Assembly: GCA_963828715.1 (NCBI GenBank)
Contig: CAWHFX010000004.1
Span: forward strand, 124,001-188,000
Source of the DNA: JAQGMV01 sp963828715
GTDB taxonomy: Bacteria > Pseudomonadota > Gammaproteobacteria > Burkholderiales > SG8-41
Direction: 5' to 3'
DNA length: 64,000 nucleotides
Shown: positions 19,416-29,074 of the stretch, in pieces
How the letters are laid out: every line of letters starts with the position of its first letter
Numbering within the stretch: position 1 is the first letter of the stretch
The notes under the pieces: model-generated
Databases searched by the model: none
Seen by the model: only the letters and a program-made list of their open reading frames with translations
Told to the model about the DNA's origin: nothing
Program-made: the position numbers and the translations under genes

Positions 19416-20297
19416 TCAGGCGACGTCGTGATTCGCCATCTTCTCCAGCGCGCGCACGAGCGCGGAGTGGTCCCACTTGGCGCCGCCGTTGGCGCTGCAG
19501 GAATTGAAGAGCTCCTGGGCTGTCGCGGTGTTGGGCAACGAGACACCCATCGCCCTCGCACCCGCCAGCGCGAGCGACAAATCCTTCTGGTGCAGCTCGA
19601 TACGGAAGCCGGGATCGAACGTACGTTTGATCATGCGTTCCCCGTGCACTTCGAGGATGCGCGAAGCGGCGAAACCGCCCATCAAAGCCTGCCGAACTTT
19701 AGCGGGATCCGCACCGGCTTTCGATGCGAATACGAGCGCTTCGGCGACTGCCTCGATATTGAGCGCGACGATGATCTGATTCGCGACTTTGGTCGTCTGC
19801 CCGGCACCGTTCTCGCCGACGAGCGTGATGTTCTTGCCCATCAGGTCGAAAAGCGGTTTCACCTTGTCGAACACGCCCTGGCTCGCGCCCACCATGATCG
19901 TGAGAGCCCCATTCTTCGCGCCGACTTCACCGCCGGATACCGGGGCATCCACATAGTCGCAGCCGAGATCGTTGATGCGCTTCGCAAACACTTTCGTCTC
20001 GATTGGCGAGATCGAGCTCATGTCGATGACGGTCTTGCCTTTGCTCAACCCGCCTGCGACGCCATCGGGTCCGAACAGCGCTTTCTCGACGTCAACCGTG
20101 TCGGGGACCATCGTGATGATCACGTCGGCCTTTTGTGCGACTTCCTTCGCGTTGGCGCACGCAGTACCCCCGGCAGAGATCAGTTCCTGCGGAACACCGC
20201 TGCGGCTGCTGAGGTAGAGCGTGTGACCGCCCTTGATCAGGTTGAGCGCCATGGGTTTGCCCATGATGCCAAGCCCGACGAATCCGACGTTGCTCAT
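19416..20297 (-). CDS. glxR: 2-hydroxy-3-oxopropionate (tartronate semialdehyde) reductase (293 aa)
   Basis: Beta-hydroxyacid dehydrogenase family. The N-terminal NAD(P) site is VGFVGLGIMGKPMALNLIKG, the substrate motif YVDAPVSGGEVGAKNGALT sits near residue 115, and the catalytic Lys is in GAGQTTKVANQI near 170. This set is most like GlxR/GarR, reducing tartronate semialdehyde to D-glycerate. AGGGGAG precedes the ATG by 6 bases. GlcDEF and Hyi elsewhere in the window belong to the same glyoxylate/glycerate chemistry. 3-hydroxyisobutyrate dehydrogenase is the alternative. Confidence 0.85.
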   Translation of the reverse strand: MSNVGFVGLGIMGKPMALNLIKGGHTLYLSSRSGVPQELISAGGTACANAKEVAQKADVIITMVPDTVDVEKALFGPDGVAGGLSKGKTVIDMSSISPIETKVFAKRINDLGCDYVDAPVSGGEVGAKNGALTIMVGASQGVFDKVKPLFDLMGKNITLVGENGAGQTTKVANQIIVALNIEAVAEALVFASKAGADPAKVRQALMGGFAASRILEVHGERMIKRTFDPGFRIELHQKDLSLALAGARAMGVSLPNTATAQELFNSCSANGGAKWDHSALVRALEKMANHDVA

Positions 20298-20423
20298 GAC
20301 TTTCTCCCCTCGGGGCAAAAATCGATTCTGCCACACGCTGTCCTTCGACTGCATCCCGGCCGCACTCGGGCGCGCCGGAGAGAGTTCGGCTAGACTTCAC
20401 CCGCGCTTTACAGAGGAGGAGTT

Positions 20424-21410
20424 ATGGCAGGAATCAAGAGGGTAATGAGAGGACTGGTTCTCGGGTGCGCTACGCTGGCCGCGAGCGGAACGACGCACGC
20501 TGCCGAGAGCGCGGACAAGTATCCGACGCATCCGATCCGTTGGGTCGTTGCGTATCCGCCTGCCGGCACAACGGACATCGTCGCACGCCTCATGAGTCAG
20601 TGGCTCTCGCAGCGGCTCGGCCAGCAGTTCGTCGTCGACAACCGCCCCGGCGCGGGTAACAACATCGGCACCGAGCTGGCAATCAAGTCGCCACCTGACG
20701 GCTACACCGTCTTTCTTGTGAATCCCGCAAACGCCATCAACGCGACGCTATACGACAAGCTTCCGTTCAACTTTCTTCGCGACATGGACCCGGTCGCCGG
20801 CTTTATCCGTGTGCCGAACGTGATGGAAGTGCCGATTTCGCTGCCGGCGAAGAGCGTGCCCGAGTTCATCGCTTACGTGAAGAAGAATCCCGGCAAGGTG
20901 AACATGGCTTCTTCGGGAAGCGGTACTTCGGTTCACCTGTCAGGCGAATTGTTCAAGTACATGACGGGGGTCGAGATGCAGCACATTCCGTACAAGGGCG
21001 CAGGCCCGGCGCTGATCGACCTGATCGGCGGACAGGTGCATGTGCTCTTCGATAATCTCCCGTCGTCGATCGGTCACATCAAAGCGGGCAAGCTCCGTGC
21101 GCTCGCAGTGACCACGGCAAAGCGCTCTGCGGCCTTGCCGGACGTACCCACGGTTGCGGATACGGTGCCCGGTTACGAAGCGAGTGCCTGGTTCGGAATG
21201 TCGGTGCCGAAAGGAACGCCCGCGGCGATCGTCAACAAGCTCAACAGCGAAGTCAATGCGGCGCTCGCCGATCCGGGCATGAAAGCGAAGTTTGCCGAAC
21301 TGGGCGGTGAACCCATCGCGGGCACGCCGGCCGCGTTCTGGAAGCTGCATACGGCGGAGACCGAGAAATGGGCGAAGGTCGTGAAATTCTCGGGCGCGAA
21401 GGCGGAGTAG
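20424..21410 (+). CDS. Tripartite tricarboxylate transporter receptor, Bug family (328 aa)
   Basis: Periplasmic solute-binding protein. A signal peptide (positively charged start, then a hydrophobic stretch ending near ASGTTHA) precedes the mature domain starting YPTHPIRWVVAYPPAGTTDI. Bug hallmarks: DNRPGAGNNIGTELAIKSPP near residue 75, MQHIPYKGAGPALIDLIGGQ near 180 and LPDVPTVADTVPGYEASAWF near 235. GAGGAG lies 7 bases before the ATG. No TctA/TctB membrane genes are adjacent, as is usual for Bug genes in Burkholderiales. The ligand is unknown. Confidence 0.92.
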   Translation: MAGIKRVMRGLVLGCATLAASGTTHAAESADKYPTHPIRWVVAYPPAGTTDIVARLMSQWLSQRLGQQFVVDNRPGAGNNIGTELAIKSPPDGYTVFLVNPANAINATLYDKLPFNFLRDMDPVAGFIRVPNVMEVPISLPAKSVPEFIAYVKKNPGKVNMASSGSGTSVHLSGELFKYMTGVEMQHIPYKGAGPALIDLIGGQVHVLFDNLPSSIGHIKAGKLRALAVTTAKRSAALPDVPTVADTVPGYEASAWFGMSVPKGTPAAIVNKLNSEVNAALADPGMKAKFAELGGEPIAGTPAAFWKLHTAETEKWAKVVKFSGAKAE

Positions 21411-21494
21411 GGCGGCTGGATTACGTTCGCCGCGACACTTCCGCCCACGTAGCGGAGGATCCGGGCGGCTGAACGGCGCTGGGGCAGGGTAGTC

Positions 21495-22334
21495 TCAGTA
21501 GGGTTTCCACCGCAGCCACGTACTCAGTCCGCGCCCCATGATCCACTCCAGATCTTCGCCGGAGAGCCATGGCATCTCCTCGGTGAACATCGTAACCGTG
21601 CCGCGGTAAGTCGCCTGTGGCGGGAGTCGGCTGAAGTCACTGCCCCAGAACATCCGGCGCGGGCCGAATGCGTCATATACGCGCCGCACGTACGGATGGA
21701 GCGTGCGATACGGGTAAGCATCATTCGTGTAGCAAGGAAGCGCACTCACCTTCACCGCGACGTTCGAAAACTTGGCGAGCGCGAGCAGCTTATCGAGATC
21801 ACGGAAGGCTTCTTCGTCTTTCTTTCGCATCGGAAGCGACAAGTGGCAGAGGATGAGCTTCAGGCTGCGATGTCTTTCGGCGACGCGTTGGAGGTGGTGC
21901 AGCGCTTCGTGTTCGACGTGCGCCATGATCGGCACGTCCGCTTTCTCGCAGCCTTCCCATAGCCACTCGAGGCGGTTTTCCGCGAGCAGCGTTGCAAGTG
22001 CCGGACGGTGGAACGAGTACCTGAATCCGAGCATTCCCGGTTGCTCGCGCCAGCCGGGAAGGAGCTCGCGCGACGAAGGGTCTTCGAGGTCGACGCGGCC
22101 CATTGCCGCAAAACGCCGCGGATGCGCCCGAGCCGCCTCGAGCACGAGATCGTTGCGGTCGCCGTCGAGGAAAGGCGGGACGAGAATGGCACGACTCACG
22201 CCCGCGGCATCCATCGCGGTCAGGAGCTCATCGGGTTCGAGCGGCGTCGCTCTGTGGGATCTCTCTCCGGCCCGCCACGGCCGCTCCGCCGAGTTCGCTC
22301 GCCAGATATGAACTTGTGCGTCGGTGATCAGCAC
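21495..22334 (-). CDS. Amidohydrolase family 2 protein (279 aa)
   Basis: TIM-barrel metal-dependent hydrolase or decarboxylase of the amidohydrolase-2 family. It begins MLITDAQVHIW, where the usual first metal motif HxH or HxW is present as VHIW. Later come MAHVEHEALHHLQ near residue 130, LILCHLSLPM near 158 and the terminal metal-ligand region MFWGSDFSRLPP near 230. Last gene of the iorA-iorB-hyi-Bug line, 81 bases after the Bug gene. Lactonase, or decarboxylase of an aromatic acid, are typical activities; neither is proven. Confidence 0.85.
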   Translation of the reverse strand: MLITDAQVHIWRANSAERPWRAGERSHRATPLEPDELLTAMDAAGVSRAILVPPFLDGDRNDLVLEAARAHPRRFAAMGRVDLEDPSSRELLPGWREQPGMLGFRYSFHRPALATLLAENRLEWLWEGCEKADVPIMAHVEHEALHHLQRVAERHRSLKLILCHLSLPMRKKDEEAFRDLDKLLALAKFSNVAVKVSALPCYTNDAYPYRTLHPYVRRVYDAFGPRRMFWGSDFSRLPPQATYRGTVTMFTEEMPWLSGEDLEWIMGRGLSTWLRWKPY

Positions 22335-22415
22335 GAAAACCTCCGTTCGGATTGTTTCCAGCGCCGCGCCCGATGCCCCGCGTGCGCTGCGCGTCGTATC
22401 GTAGGGACTTCTGCG

Positions 22416-23394
22416 TCAGTCCGGGTGGATGCCGGCCGCGGCCATCACTCCAGTCCACTTCCTGATTTCGCTCGCGAGAAAAAGCGCGAACGCCCGCGAC
22501 GTATTCGCGACCGGCTCCGCGCCTGCCTGAAGGAGCCTTTCCGTTACGGCGCTGTCGTGAACGGCGCCCACGAAATCCGCGTTCAGGTTCTGCAGGATGT
22601 CTCGGGGGATTCCGGCGGGCGCGAGCACGCCATACCACGAGGCGATCTCGTAGCCTGGTACGCCCGCTTCCGAAACGGTGGCCAGGTCGGGCAGCAGTGC
22701 AGTGCGGGCGTGACTCGTCACCGCGAGCACTCTGAGCTTCTGTGCCTTCACATACGGCATCGCCGAGGGCAGGGTATTGATATAGAACTGAATACGCCCG
22801 GCCGTCACGTCAACCAGTATCGCCGGTGTTCCCTTGTATGAAATGTGTGTCATCCTGATCTGCGCCATGCTGCAGAAAAGCTCGGCCGCCAGATGCGAGG
22901 ATGTACCGTTTCCCGGTGAGCCGAAGTTGAACTCGCCCGGCTTTGCCTTTGCGAGCTCGACGAACTCCCTGACCGAAGCTGCCGGTACCGCCGGGTTGAG
23001 CATCACCACGCTCGGCGTAGACGCGATCAGCGTGACGGGCACGAAGTCGGTGACGATGTCGTACGGCAGCTTCTTGTATAGACCGGGCTGAGTACCTGTG
23101 GGCAATCGCGGCAAGCAGAAGCGTATAGCCGGTCGGAGACGATTTCGAGGCCAGCTCGGTGCCGGTGATACCACCTGCGCCCGGTCGATTATCGATGATC
23201 AACTGTTGCCCCCAGCGTTCCACCAGCTTTTGACTGACCACACGTAAGACGACATCGGCCGCGCCGCCGGCCGCGAACGGCACGATCACGCGCACCGGCT
23301 TGTTCGGGAATGACTCGACGGCGCCGGCCGTTGTGAGGAACGCGGCGATGCACGCTGCGGCGATGCCACGGAGCAGTGACGTGAAGTGTGCCAT
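22416..23394 (-). pseudogene. Second Bug-family receptor, one frameshift
   Basis: The N-terminal piece (ATG 23394) has a signal peptide ending around LTTAGA and the Bug segments FPNKPVRVIVPFAAGGAADV and DNRPGAGGITGTELASKSS. It leaves frame at TGYTLLLAAIA. The C-terminal piece resumes in the next frame with GLYKKLPYDIVTDFVPVTLI and MTHISYKGTPAILVDVTAGR. A run of three G at 23100-23102 (plus strand), shortened to two, repairs the frame and gives about 325 residues, the normal length. It begins 8 bases after the hyi stop. Either a sequencing insertion or a recent frameshift. Confidence 0.85.
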
Positions 23395-23401
23395 CCGCGG
23401 G

Positions 23402-24181
23402 TCATTGCCGCAGATAGGGCTCGACCCACCCCAGACCGGCGTCCGTCGTCGAACGCGGTTTATATTCACATCCGATCCAGCCCGTATAGCCGATGCGATC
23501 GATGTGATCGAACAGGAAGGGGTAATTGATCTCGCCCGTGCCGGGCTCGTTGCGGCCGGGATTGTCCGCGAGCTGCATATGCGGGATCAGCGCGAGATTC
23601 GTTTCGATCGTGCGCGCGAGATCGCCTTCCATCACCTGCATGTGATAAATGTCGTATTGCAGGAAAAGGTTGTCGGAACCGACCTCGCGAATGATGTCCA
23701 GCGCCTGTGACGACCGCGTGAGAAAAAAACCGGGAATGTCGCGCGTGTTGATGGGCTCGATCAGGAGCTTGATGCCGGCTTCCTTGAGCTTCATCGAGGC
23801 GAACTTCAGATTGGCGACGAATGCCGCATGCTGGCGGTCGGCGGGGGCGTCCGGGCAAATGCCGGCCAGGCAATTCACCTGCTGGCACTGTAGCGCCTGC
23901 GCATACTCGATTGCCTTGCCGACGCCGTCCTGAAACTCGCCAACGCGGCTCGGGTGACAACCGATGCCGCGTTCGCCCTTGTTCCAGTCGCCGGCGGGCA
24001 GGTTGTGCAGTATCTGAGTCAGCCCGTGCTTACGCAGTTCTTCGGCGAGCTGGTCCTTCGGGTAGTCGTACGGAAACAGATACTCCACGCCTGAAAAACC
24101 TGCCCGCCCCGCGGCGGCGAAGCGGTCGATGAACGCGTGCTCGTTGAAGAGCAGGGTGAGATTCGCGCAGAAGCGTGGCAT
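23402..24181 (-). CDS. hyi: Hydroxypyruvate isomerase (259 aa)
   Basis: Xylose-isomerase-like TIM barrel that interconverts hydroxypyruvate and tartronate semialdehyde. Features: MPRFCANLTLLFNEHAFIDR at the start, the GVEYLFPYDYP segment near residue 30, catalytic Glu in LIEPINTRDIPGFFL near 140, and a second Glu in IGCEYKPRSTT near 240. Length equals that of known Hyi. The ATG is 3 bases after the iorB stop, so it is co-transcribed with the molybdenum hydroxylase, an uncommon pairing. An AP-endonuclease-2-like isomerase of another substrate is possible. Confidence 0.88.
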   Translation of the reverse strand: MPRFCANLTLLFNEHAFIDRFAAAGRAGFSGVEYLFPYDYPKDQLAEELRKHGLTQILHNLPAGDWNKGERGIGCHPSRVGEFQDGVGKAIEYAQALQCQQVNCLAGICPDAPADRQHAAFVANLKFASMKLKEAGIKLLIEPINTRDIPGFFLTRSSQALDIIREVGSDNLFLQYDIYHMQVMEGDLARTIETNLALIPHMQLADNPGRNEPGTGEINYPFLFDHIDRIGYTGWIGCEYKPRSTTDAGLGWVEPYLRQ

Positions 24182-24184
24182 CGG

Positions 24185-26441
24185 TCAGGCGCGTGAAAGC
24201 GCGGCTTTCATCCGCTCGGGCGTAATCGGTACGCGCCGCATGCGCACGCCCGTGGCATCGAATATGGCGTTCGCGATCGCGGCCGGTATCGTGCGCGTCG
24301 ACGGTTCTCCGGCACCCTGCGGATCCATGCTCGGCCGATCGATGAGCACGATTTCGATCGCTTCCGGCGCATCTGCGAGCTCCAGAATCGGATAACTCGC
24401 CCAGTCCACACTCATCACGCGGTTCTCGTCGAACTGCACTTCTTCGAGCAGCGTGCGTGACACCGCCTGCACGACGTTGCCTTCGATGGTGAGCTTCAGT
24501 GTGCGGGGGTTTATGATCTGACCGCAGTCGTGGGCCACCCAGAACTTCTTCGCCCACACGCGCCCGCTGCTTCGATCGACTTCCACTTCGGCGACCGCAG
24601 CGACGACCGTCCCGTTGCGCTCGGTATAGGCAAGGCCGCGGCCCGCCATCACATCACCCTTGCCACGACTGCCTTTCGGTCGGCCCTCCCACCCGGCCTT
24701 CGCGGCCACGGCTTTGACGACGGCGACGTGACGCTCGTCTTTCAAATAGCGCAGACGGAATTGCAGGGGATCGGCGCCCGCGGCGTGCGCGAGCTCGTCG
24801 ATGAACGATTCGCTCGCGAAGTGCGTCTCGGCCCCGAGGGGATCGCGAAAGTGCCCGGTGCGGAGCGGCGAGGCGCGGTCGAGCAGCGGCGCTATCGTTT
24901 CCCACGAGCAGCGCTTGTTCTCGAATTCGTACAGCTCCGAAGGCGTCTGAAAGAGCAGGTTGCCCTTCGGTTGCCAGCCGGTCAGTTGACCTGCGAGCGT
25001 GTCCTTCGGGTCCGCCTCGACCTGGACCACGTCCTGGCGGGAGAAGCCTTTCCCGTGAAACGCGTATGCGATCACCTTGCCCGACGCATCGAGGCCGGCC
25101 CGCGCGCGATACACCGCAGCGGGTCCCTTCGGATCCCATGCTGTCGCATCGTGGCGCATGTACTGAACGCGCACGGGTCGACCCGTCAGCTTCGACAAGA
25201 GCGCCGCGTCCACCGCGGCATCACCCGCGTCGTTGCGACCGTAGGAGCCCGGCCCGGGTACCCACGTCGTGCGCACTTTCGCGACCGGCATGCCACAGAT
25301 GCGTGCGCTCCCGGAACGTACGTAATGCGGTTTCTGCGAGCCGCTCCACACACGCGGCTCGGCGGCGTTCATGTCGGCGATCGCGCACGCCGGGCCCATG
25401 CTCGCGTGCGACTGGAGCGGCCACTCGTATTCCGCTTCGATCACCTTGCTCGCGCGCTTGAGTGCTTCTTCGGCGTTGCCTTTGTTCACCGGCGCGCCAC
25501 GTGCCGTCGCAGGCGCCTTGCGGATGTGCTCGTGCAACGATGCGGTGTTCGGGAACGGCGTGCACGGTGCGCCCCATTCGACTTTCAGCGTTTCAGCCGC
25601 GCGAACCGCATCCCACTCCCGATCCGCGACGACGGCGACGAAGTCTTTTTCGTGCACGACATGCGCACCGGGAATGCCCGCAATCGAGCTTTCGTCGACG
25701 CGCATGGGCGCACACCCGGCATTCGCCGGGCGAATGACGCGCGCGTGCAGCATGCCTTCCACCTTGACATCAGTGACGAACTGGGCCTCGCCCATGATCT
25801 TGGCAGTGGCGATCTTCCGCGGATACGACTTGCCGACGATCCTGTACTGCGACGGATCTTTCGGCTTCGCTTCGACCCTGATGTCGAGCGTGTTGCCGTA
25901 TTCCTTGTTCCACTCGAGCTTGTGATGGAAGTGCTCGCCACCGACGAGCTCGCCATAGGACACCCGCTGCAGCGCGTAGCCGGGCACCATCACCACGCCG
26001 TTTTCGACGACGAGGCTGCCAGCGTCAACGTCGAGTTTCTTCGCGGCGCGTTCGACGAGAAGGCGCCGGGCTTCGGCAGCGGCCTTTCTGCAGCGTCATC
26101 CCGCCACGCTGCACACCGGTGCTGCCCGAGGCGCCGCCCTGGTTGCAGGTGTAAGCCGTGTCGCCCATGACGACAGTGACGCGCTCGAAGGCTACGTCCA
26201 GCTCTTCCGCCACCATCTGACCGATTGCGACGTCGACACCCTGGCCCATGTCCATCTTGCCGAAGAACGCGTTGACGCTGCCGTCCGGGAGCACTGCGAT
26301 CCAGGAATCGAGCTGGTCAGGTGTAAGCGGCGGCTTGCCCGAGACGCCCTGGCTGAGCGCAATTCCGGCTGTGCCCGGGAACGCAACACTGACGACGAGG
26401 GAACCGGATGCTTTGATGAAGTCGCGGCGTGTGATCTCCAT
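24185..26441 (-). pseudogene. iorB: Isoquinoline 1-oxidoreductase-type molybdopterin subunit, one frameshift
   Basis: Large catalytic subunit of an aldehyde/N-heterocycle-oxidising molybdenum hydroxylase. The N-terminal piece begins MEITRRDFIKASGSLVV, a twin-arginine export signal, so the enzyme acts in the periplasm; it continues with FGKMDMGQGVDVAIGQMVAE and NQGGASGSTGVQRGG. After GMTLQK the frame slips; the second piece runs from ARRLLVERAAKKL to the end with GEAQFVTDV, LRTGHFRDPLGAETHFASES and the C-terminal QGAGEPSTRTIPAAIANAIF. A TTT at 26085-26087 (plus strand) shortened to TT restores about 751 residues. Substrate unknown. Symbol is by family only. Confidence 0.85.
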
Positions 26442-26450
26442 GCTCCGCTC

Positions 26451-26924
26451 CTATGCCGTCATCGTGCCGGAGGCACGCTTGATCGCACGCATGATCGCCA
26501 TGTGCGTGCCGCAGCGACACTTGAGGCCACCCATGGCCTCTCGAATCTGAGCGTCGGTCGGCCGCGGGTTCGTCTTGAGGAACGCGGCTGCGGTCATGAT
26601 CCAGCCTGAGAGACAGTACCCGCATTGAGGTACTTGTTCTTCGATGTACGCCTGCTGCAATGGGTGCGGCTTGTCTGGCGTGCCGAGCCCGGCAAGCGTG
26701 GTAACCGTGCGGCCGGCTGCGGCTTGCAGCGGTGTAATGCATGAACGGATCGGCGCACCGTCGAGATGCACCGTGCAGGCGCCGCATTGCGCCTTGCCGC
26801 ATCCGAATTTCGGCGCGGTTGCATCGAGGTCCGAACGCAGCGCATATAAGAGTGGCATCGCCGGATCGGCATCGATCGTGGCGCGCTTTCCGTCCACCAC
26901 GAGTTCTATCTTCTGGGTGGCCAT
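26451..26924 (-). CDS. iorA: 2Fe-2S subunit of molybdenum hydroxylase, isoquinoline 1-oxidoreductase type (157 aa)
   Basis: Small electron-transfer subunit with two 2Fe-2S sites: plant-type cysteines GCGKAQCGACTVHLDG near residue 45, with a fourth in IRSCIT, and the helical-domain cluster QCGYCLSGW near 100 with LKCRCGTH near 135. Start MATQKIELVVDG at 26924 was chosen over one 18 bases upstream because it matches the family. It lies 9 bases before iorB. The missing medium FAD subunit is typical of IorAB-type enzymes that pass electrons to a cytochrome. Confidence 0.92.
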   Translation of the reverse strand: MATQKIELVVDGKRATIDADPAMPLLYALRSDLDATAPKFGCGKAQCGACTVHLDGAPIRSCITPLQAAAGRTVTTLAGLGTPDKPHPLQQAYIEEQVPQCGYCLSGWIMTAAAFLKTNPRPTDAQIREAMGGLKCRCGTHMAIMRAIKRASGTMTA

Positions 26925-27013
26925 GTGGCGTCTCCTCCGCACGGGAAATCGACGTTACGCCGCGGCGCTGAGAGTTGTCAACGCCGTGACCGTCCTCCGG
27001 CATAATCGCTGCC

Positions 27014-27598
27014 ATGAGTGCAAATCAGCATATCAGTGCCGTGCTGCTCGCGGCGGGCGCGAGCACGCGTTTCGGCGGCGGGAAGCTCATGCATCCGCTG
27101 CGCGATGGGGTCGCAGTCGCGGCGCATGCCGCGCGCAATCTCATCGCCGCGGGTCTGGACGTGACAGCAGTGGTGCGTTCTGGTGATGTCGCGGTCGGCG
27201 AGATGCTCGAGCGCGAAAACTGCAAGGTCGCCTATTGTCGAGAAGCTGTTCACGGCATGGGCCACACGCTGGCGCACGGCATTGCGTCGAGCGCGGAAGC
27301 GGGTGGGTGGATCGTCGCGCTGGGGGACATGCCGCGCATCAGGCCCGCGACCATCAAAGCGGTTGTGGCCGCTGTGTCCGCGGGTGCAACTATTGCTGCC
27401 CCCTTCTATCGTGGCGAGCGCGGTCTTCCGGTCGGCTTCGGTGCGGTGATGCGAGACGAGCTTCTGCAATTACATGGTGATACGGGAGCACGCGCGGTGC
27501 TGGAGCGCCATCGCGCCGAGATCGTGCGCATCGAGTGCGACGACGCCGGCGTGCTTCTCGATGTCGACACGCGTGAGGACCTGCGCGGACTCGATTGA
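27014..27598 (+). CDS. MocA-like molybdenum cofactor cytidylyl/nucleotidyltransferase (194 aa)
   Basis: NTP-transferase fold with the sugar-nucleotide motif AVLLAAGASTRFGGGKLMHP at residue 9, WIVALGDMPRIRP near 98 (metal-binding Asp) and PVGFGAVMRDELL near 140. Family members attach CMP to molybdopterin for dehydrogenases of the xanthine oxidase class. It is divergent from iorAB by 89 bases, which supports that link. A CATAAT hexamer at 27001-27006 lies only 8 bases before the ATG, so the message may have almost no leader. Confidence 0.82.
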   Translation: MSANQHISAVLLAAGASTRFGGGKLMHPLRDGVAVAAHAARNLIAAGLDVTAVVRSGDVAVGEMLERENCKVAYCREAVHGMGHTLAHGIASSAEAGGWIVALGDMPRIRPATIKAVVAAVSAGATIAAPFYRGERGLPVGFGAVMRDELLQLHGDTGARAVLERHRAEIVRIECDDAGVLLDVDTREDLRGLD

Positions 27599-27599
27599 C

Positions 27600-28985
27600 A
27601 TGCAATCACGCGGATTCGGACGCGCCTACACGCGAGCGCTCGGCGCGGGCTGGCGCCTGGTGGCGCTGCGGCCTGTTTCGCGCGAGGCGCTCAACCCGAC
27701 GCCGGAAAACTTCGCAGCCCTCGTCGCGACCGATGTGCTGCTCACGTTCGCGGTATCGTTCGCGATCGTCGGCGTGCGCGGCGAGATCAACATTTACGAG
27801 TTTCAACGGCTGCTCACGTTCGTACCGGCAGCGCTCCTCGTGGGATTACTTGCGCGGCACGCGGACGACCGGCGCGAACTGCTCGTTCTGCCGACGGCGT
27901 TCGCCGCCGCAACGCTGCCGTTTACGATCATCAGCTCTTCACTGTACCTGCTGGCGCAGTATGGCTGGCTGCCTTTGCTGGAAATCTACTGGGAATATTT
28001 CGATTACCTTGCGATCACGTGGTCCGTCGTCGTAATCGTCGTGGCCATCTGGAGGCTGGTTGGCCGGGCGCAACCAGAGAAGACGATCATCGCGGTTGTC
28101 GCGCTCGTTCTGCTCGTCGCGCCCAACTTCTGGGCGCCGCAGGGACTGGTCTGGGCACCCCGTCCGGACGAGAGCGCGGGCGTGGCGGCGAGCTTCCACA
28201 GTCTGGCTGAGGAGAGCGCGTTCTACGCACAACAGGAGGCGCTCGAACGCGAGCTGGCGGCGGTCAAGCCCGAGCGGCCCGGAACGGTGGATCTCTACGT
28301 GCTTGCCGCCGCGCTGTATGCGGGTGAAGACGTGTTCATGAAGGAAACGCGCATGATCACCGCGCTGCTCGACGAGCGTTTCGATGCGGCCGGGCGCACG
28401 GTCACCCTCGTCAACAACCCGAAAACACTGCAGGAGCATCCGGTCGCGAGCCTCACGAGCATCACGCGCGCGCTGAAGTACATCGGCGAAACCATGAACA
28501 CGCAGGAAGACGTGCTGCTGCTCTATCTCACGTCCCATGGTACCGAGCAGCACGATCTCGCCGTCGACTTCCGGCCGATTCGCTTCTCATCGATCGATCC
28601 ACCAGCGCTGAAAGCGGCACTGGACGAGTCCGGCATTCGCTGGAGGATCGTGGTTGTGTCCGCGTGCTATTCGGGTGGGTTCGTCGATGCACTGAAGGAC
28701 GAACGAACGTTGATCATCACCGCAGCGAGCGCAGACCGGCAATCCTTCGGCTGCGGCAGTACATCCGACGCGACGTATCTCGCCAAGGCGCTCTTTGGCG
28801 ATGCGCTGCGGCAGACGCATTCGTTCGAATCCGCCTTCAAGCGCGCCAACAGCCTCATCGAGGAATGGGAGCGCGAGAAGGGCTACACGGCCTCTCAGCC
28901 GCAGTTCTATGTCGGAAGCGCGATGCGCGGCAAGTTGCCCGAGCTCGAGCAACGGCTCGACCGTATGCATACGACGCATAAGTGA
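27600..28985 (+). CDS. Membrane-anchored C13-family (legumain-like) peptidase (461 aa)
   Basis: The N-terminal 170 residues contain about four membrane segments (for example VLLTFAVSFAIVGV, LLTFVPAALLVGLLA, LAITWSVVVIVVAIWRLVG and IIAVVALVLLVAP). The C-terminal 250 residues are a caspase-like fold: catalytic His in LLYLTSHGTEQH near residue 310 and catalytic Cys in VVVSACYSGGFVDA near 355. This is the peptidase C13 layout known from legumain and GPI transamidase, and from uncharacterised proteobacterial proteins. The ATG is 2 bases after the mocA-like stop; the frame also extends upstream inside that gene. Substrate unknown. Confidence 0.85.
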   Translation: MQSRGFGRAYTRALGAGWRLVALRPVSREALNPTPENFAALVATDVLLTFAVSFAIVGVRGEINIYEFQRLLTFVPAALLVGLLARHADDRRELLVLPTAFAAATLPFTIISSSLYLLAQYGWLPLLEIYWEYFDYLAITWSVVVIVVAIWRLVGRAQPEKTIIAVVALVLLVAPNFWAPQGLVWAPRPDESAGVAASFHSLAEESAFYAQQEALERELAAVKPERPGTVDLYVLAAALYAGEDVFMKETRMITALLDERFDAAGRTVTLVNNPKTLQEHPVASLTSITRALKYIGETMNTQEDVLLLYLTSHGTEQHDLAVDFRPIRFSSIDPPALKAALDESGIRWRIVVVSACYSGGFVDALKDERTLIITAASADRQSFGCGSTSDATYLAKALFGDALRQTHSFESAFKRANSLIEEWEREKGYTASQPQFYVGSAMRGKLPELEQRLDRMHTTHK

Positions 28986-29039
28986 TGCCGCGGCGCTGCT
29001 CCGTGTCGGAGCACGCGAGTTGCCGTTGCTGCGGGCGGC

Positions 29040-29045
29040 TATAAT
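29040..29045 (+). promoter_or_regulatory. Candidate -10 box of the MoxR gene
   Basis: A perfect TATAAT lies 30 bases before the MoxR start codon, in the 89-base gap after the C13 gene. The nearest -35-like hexamer (TTGCCG) is only 14 bases upstream, so the match is incomplete. Confidence 0.4.
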
Positions 29046-29074
29046 CCGTTTTCGACGATTCTCCAGGGCCCCTC

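Noticed and set aside
18228..20393. Long plus-strand frame (721 codons)
   Set aside because: Antisense of the SEC-C and glxR genes; arginine/histidine-rich shadow.
24530..26170. Long plus-strand frame (546 codons)
   Set aside because: Antisense of iorB; no motif.
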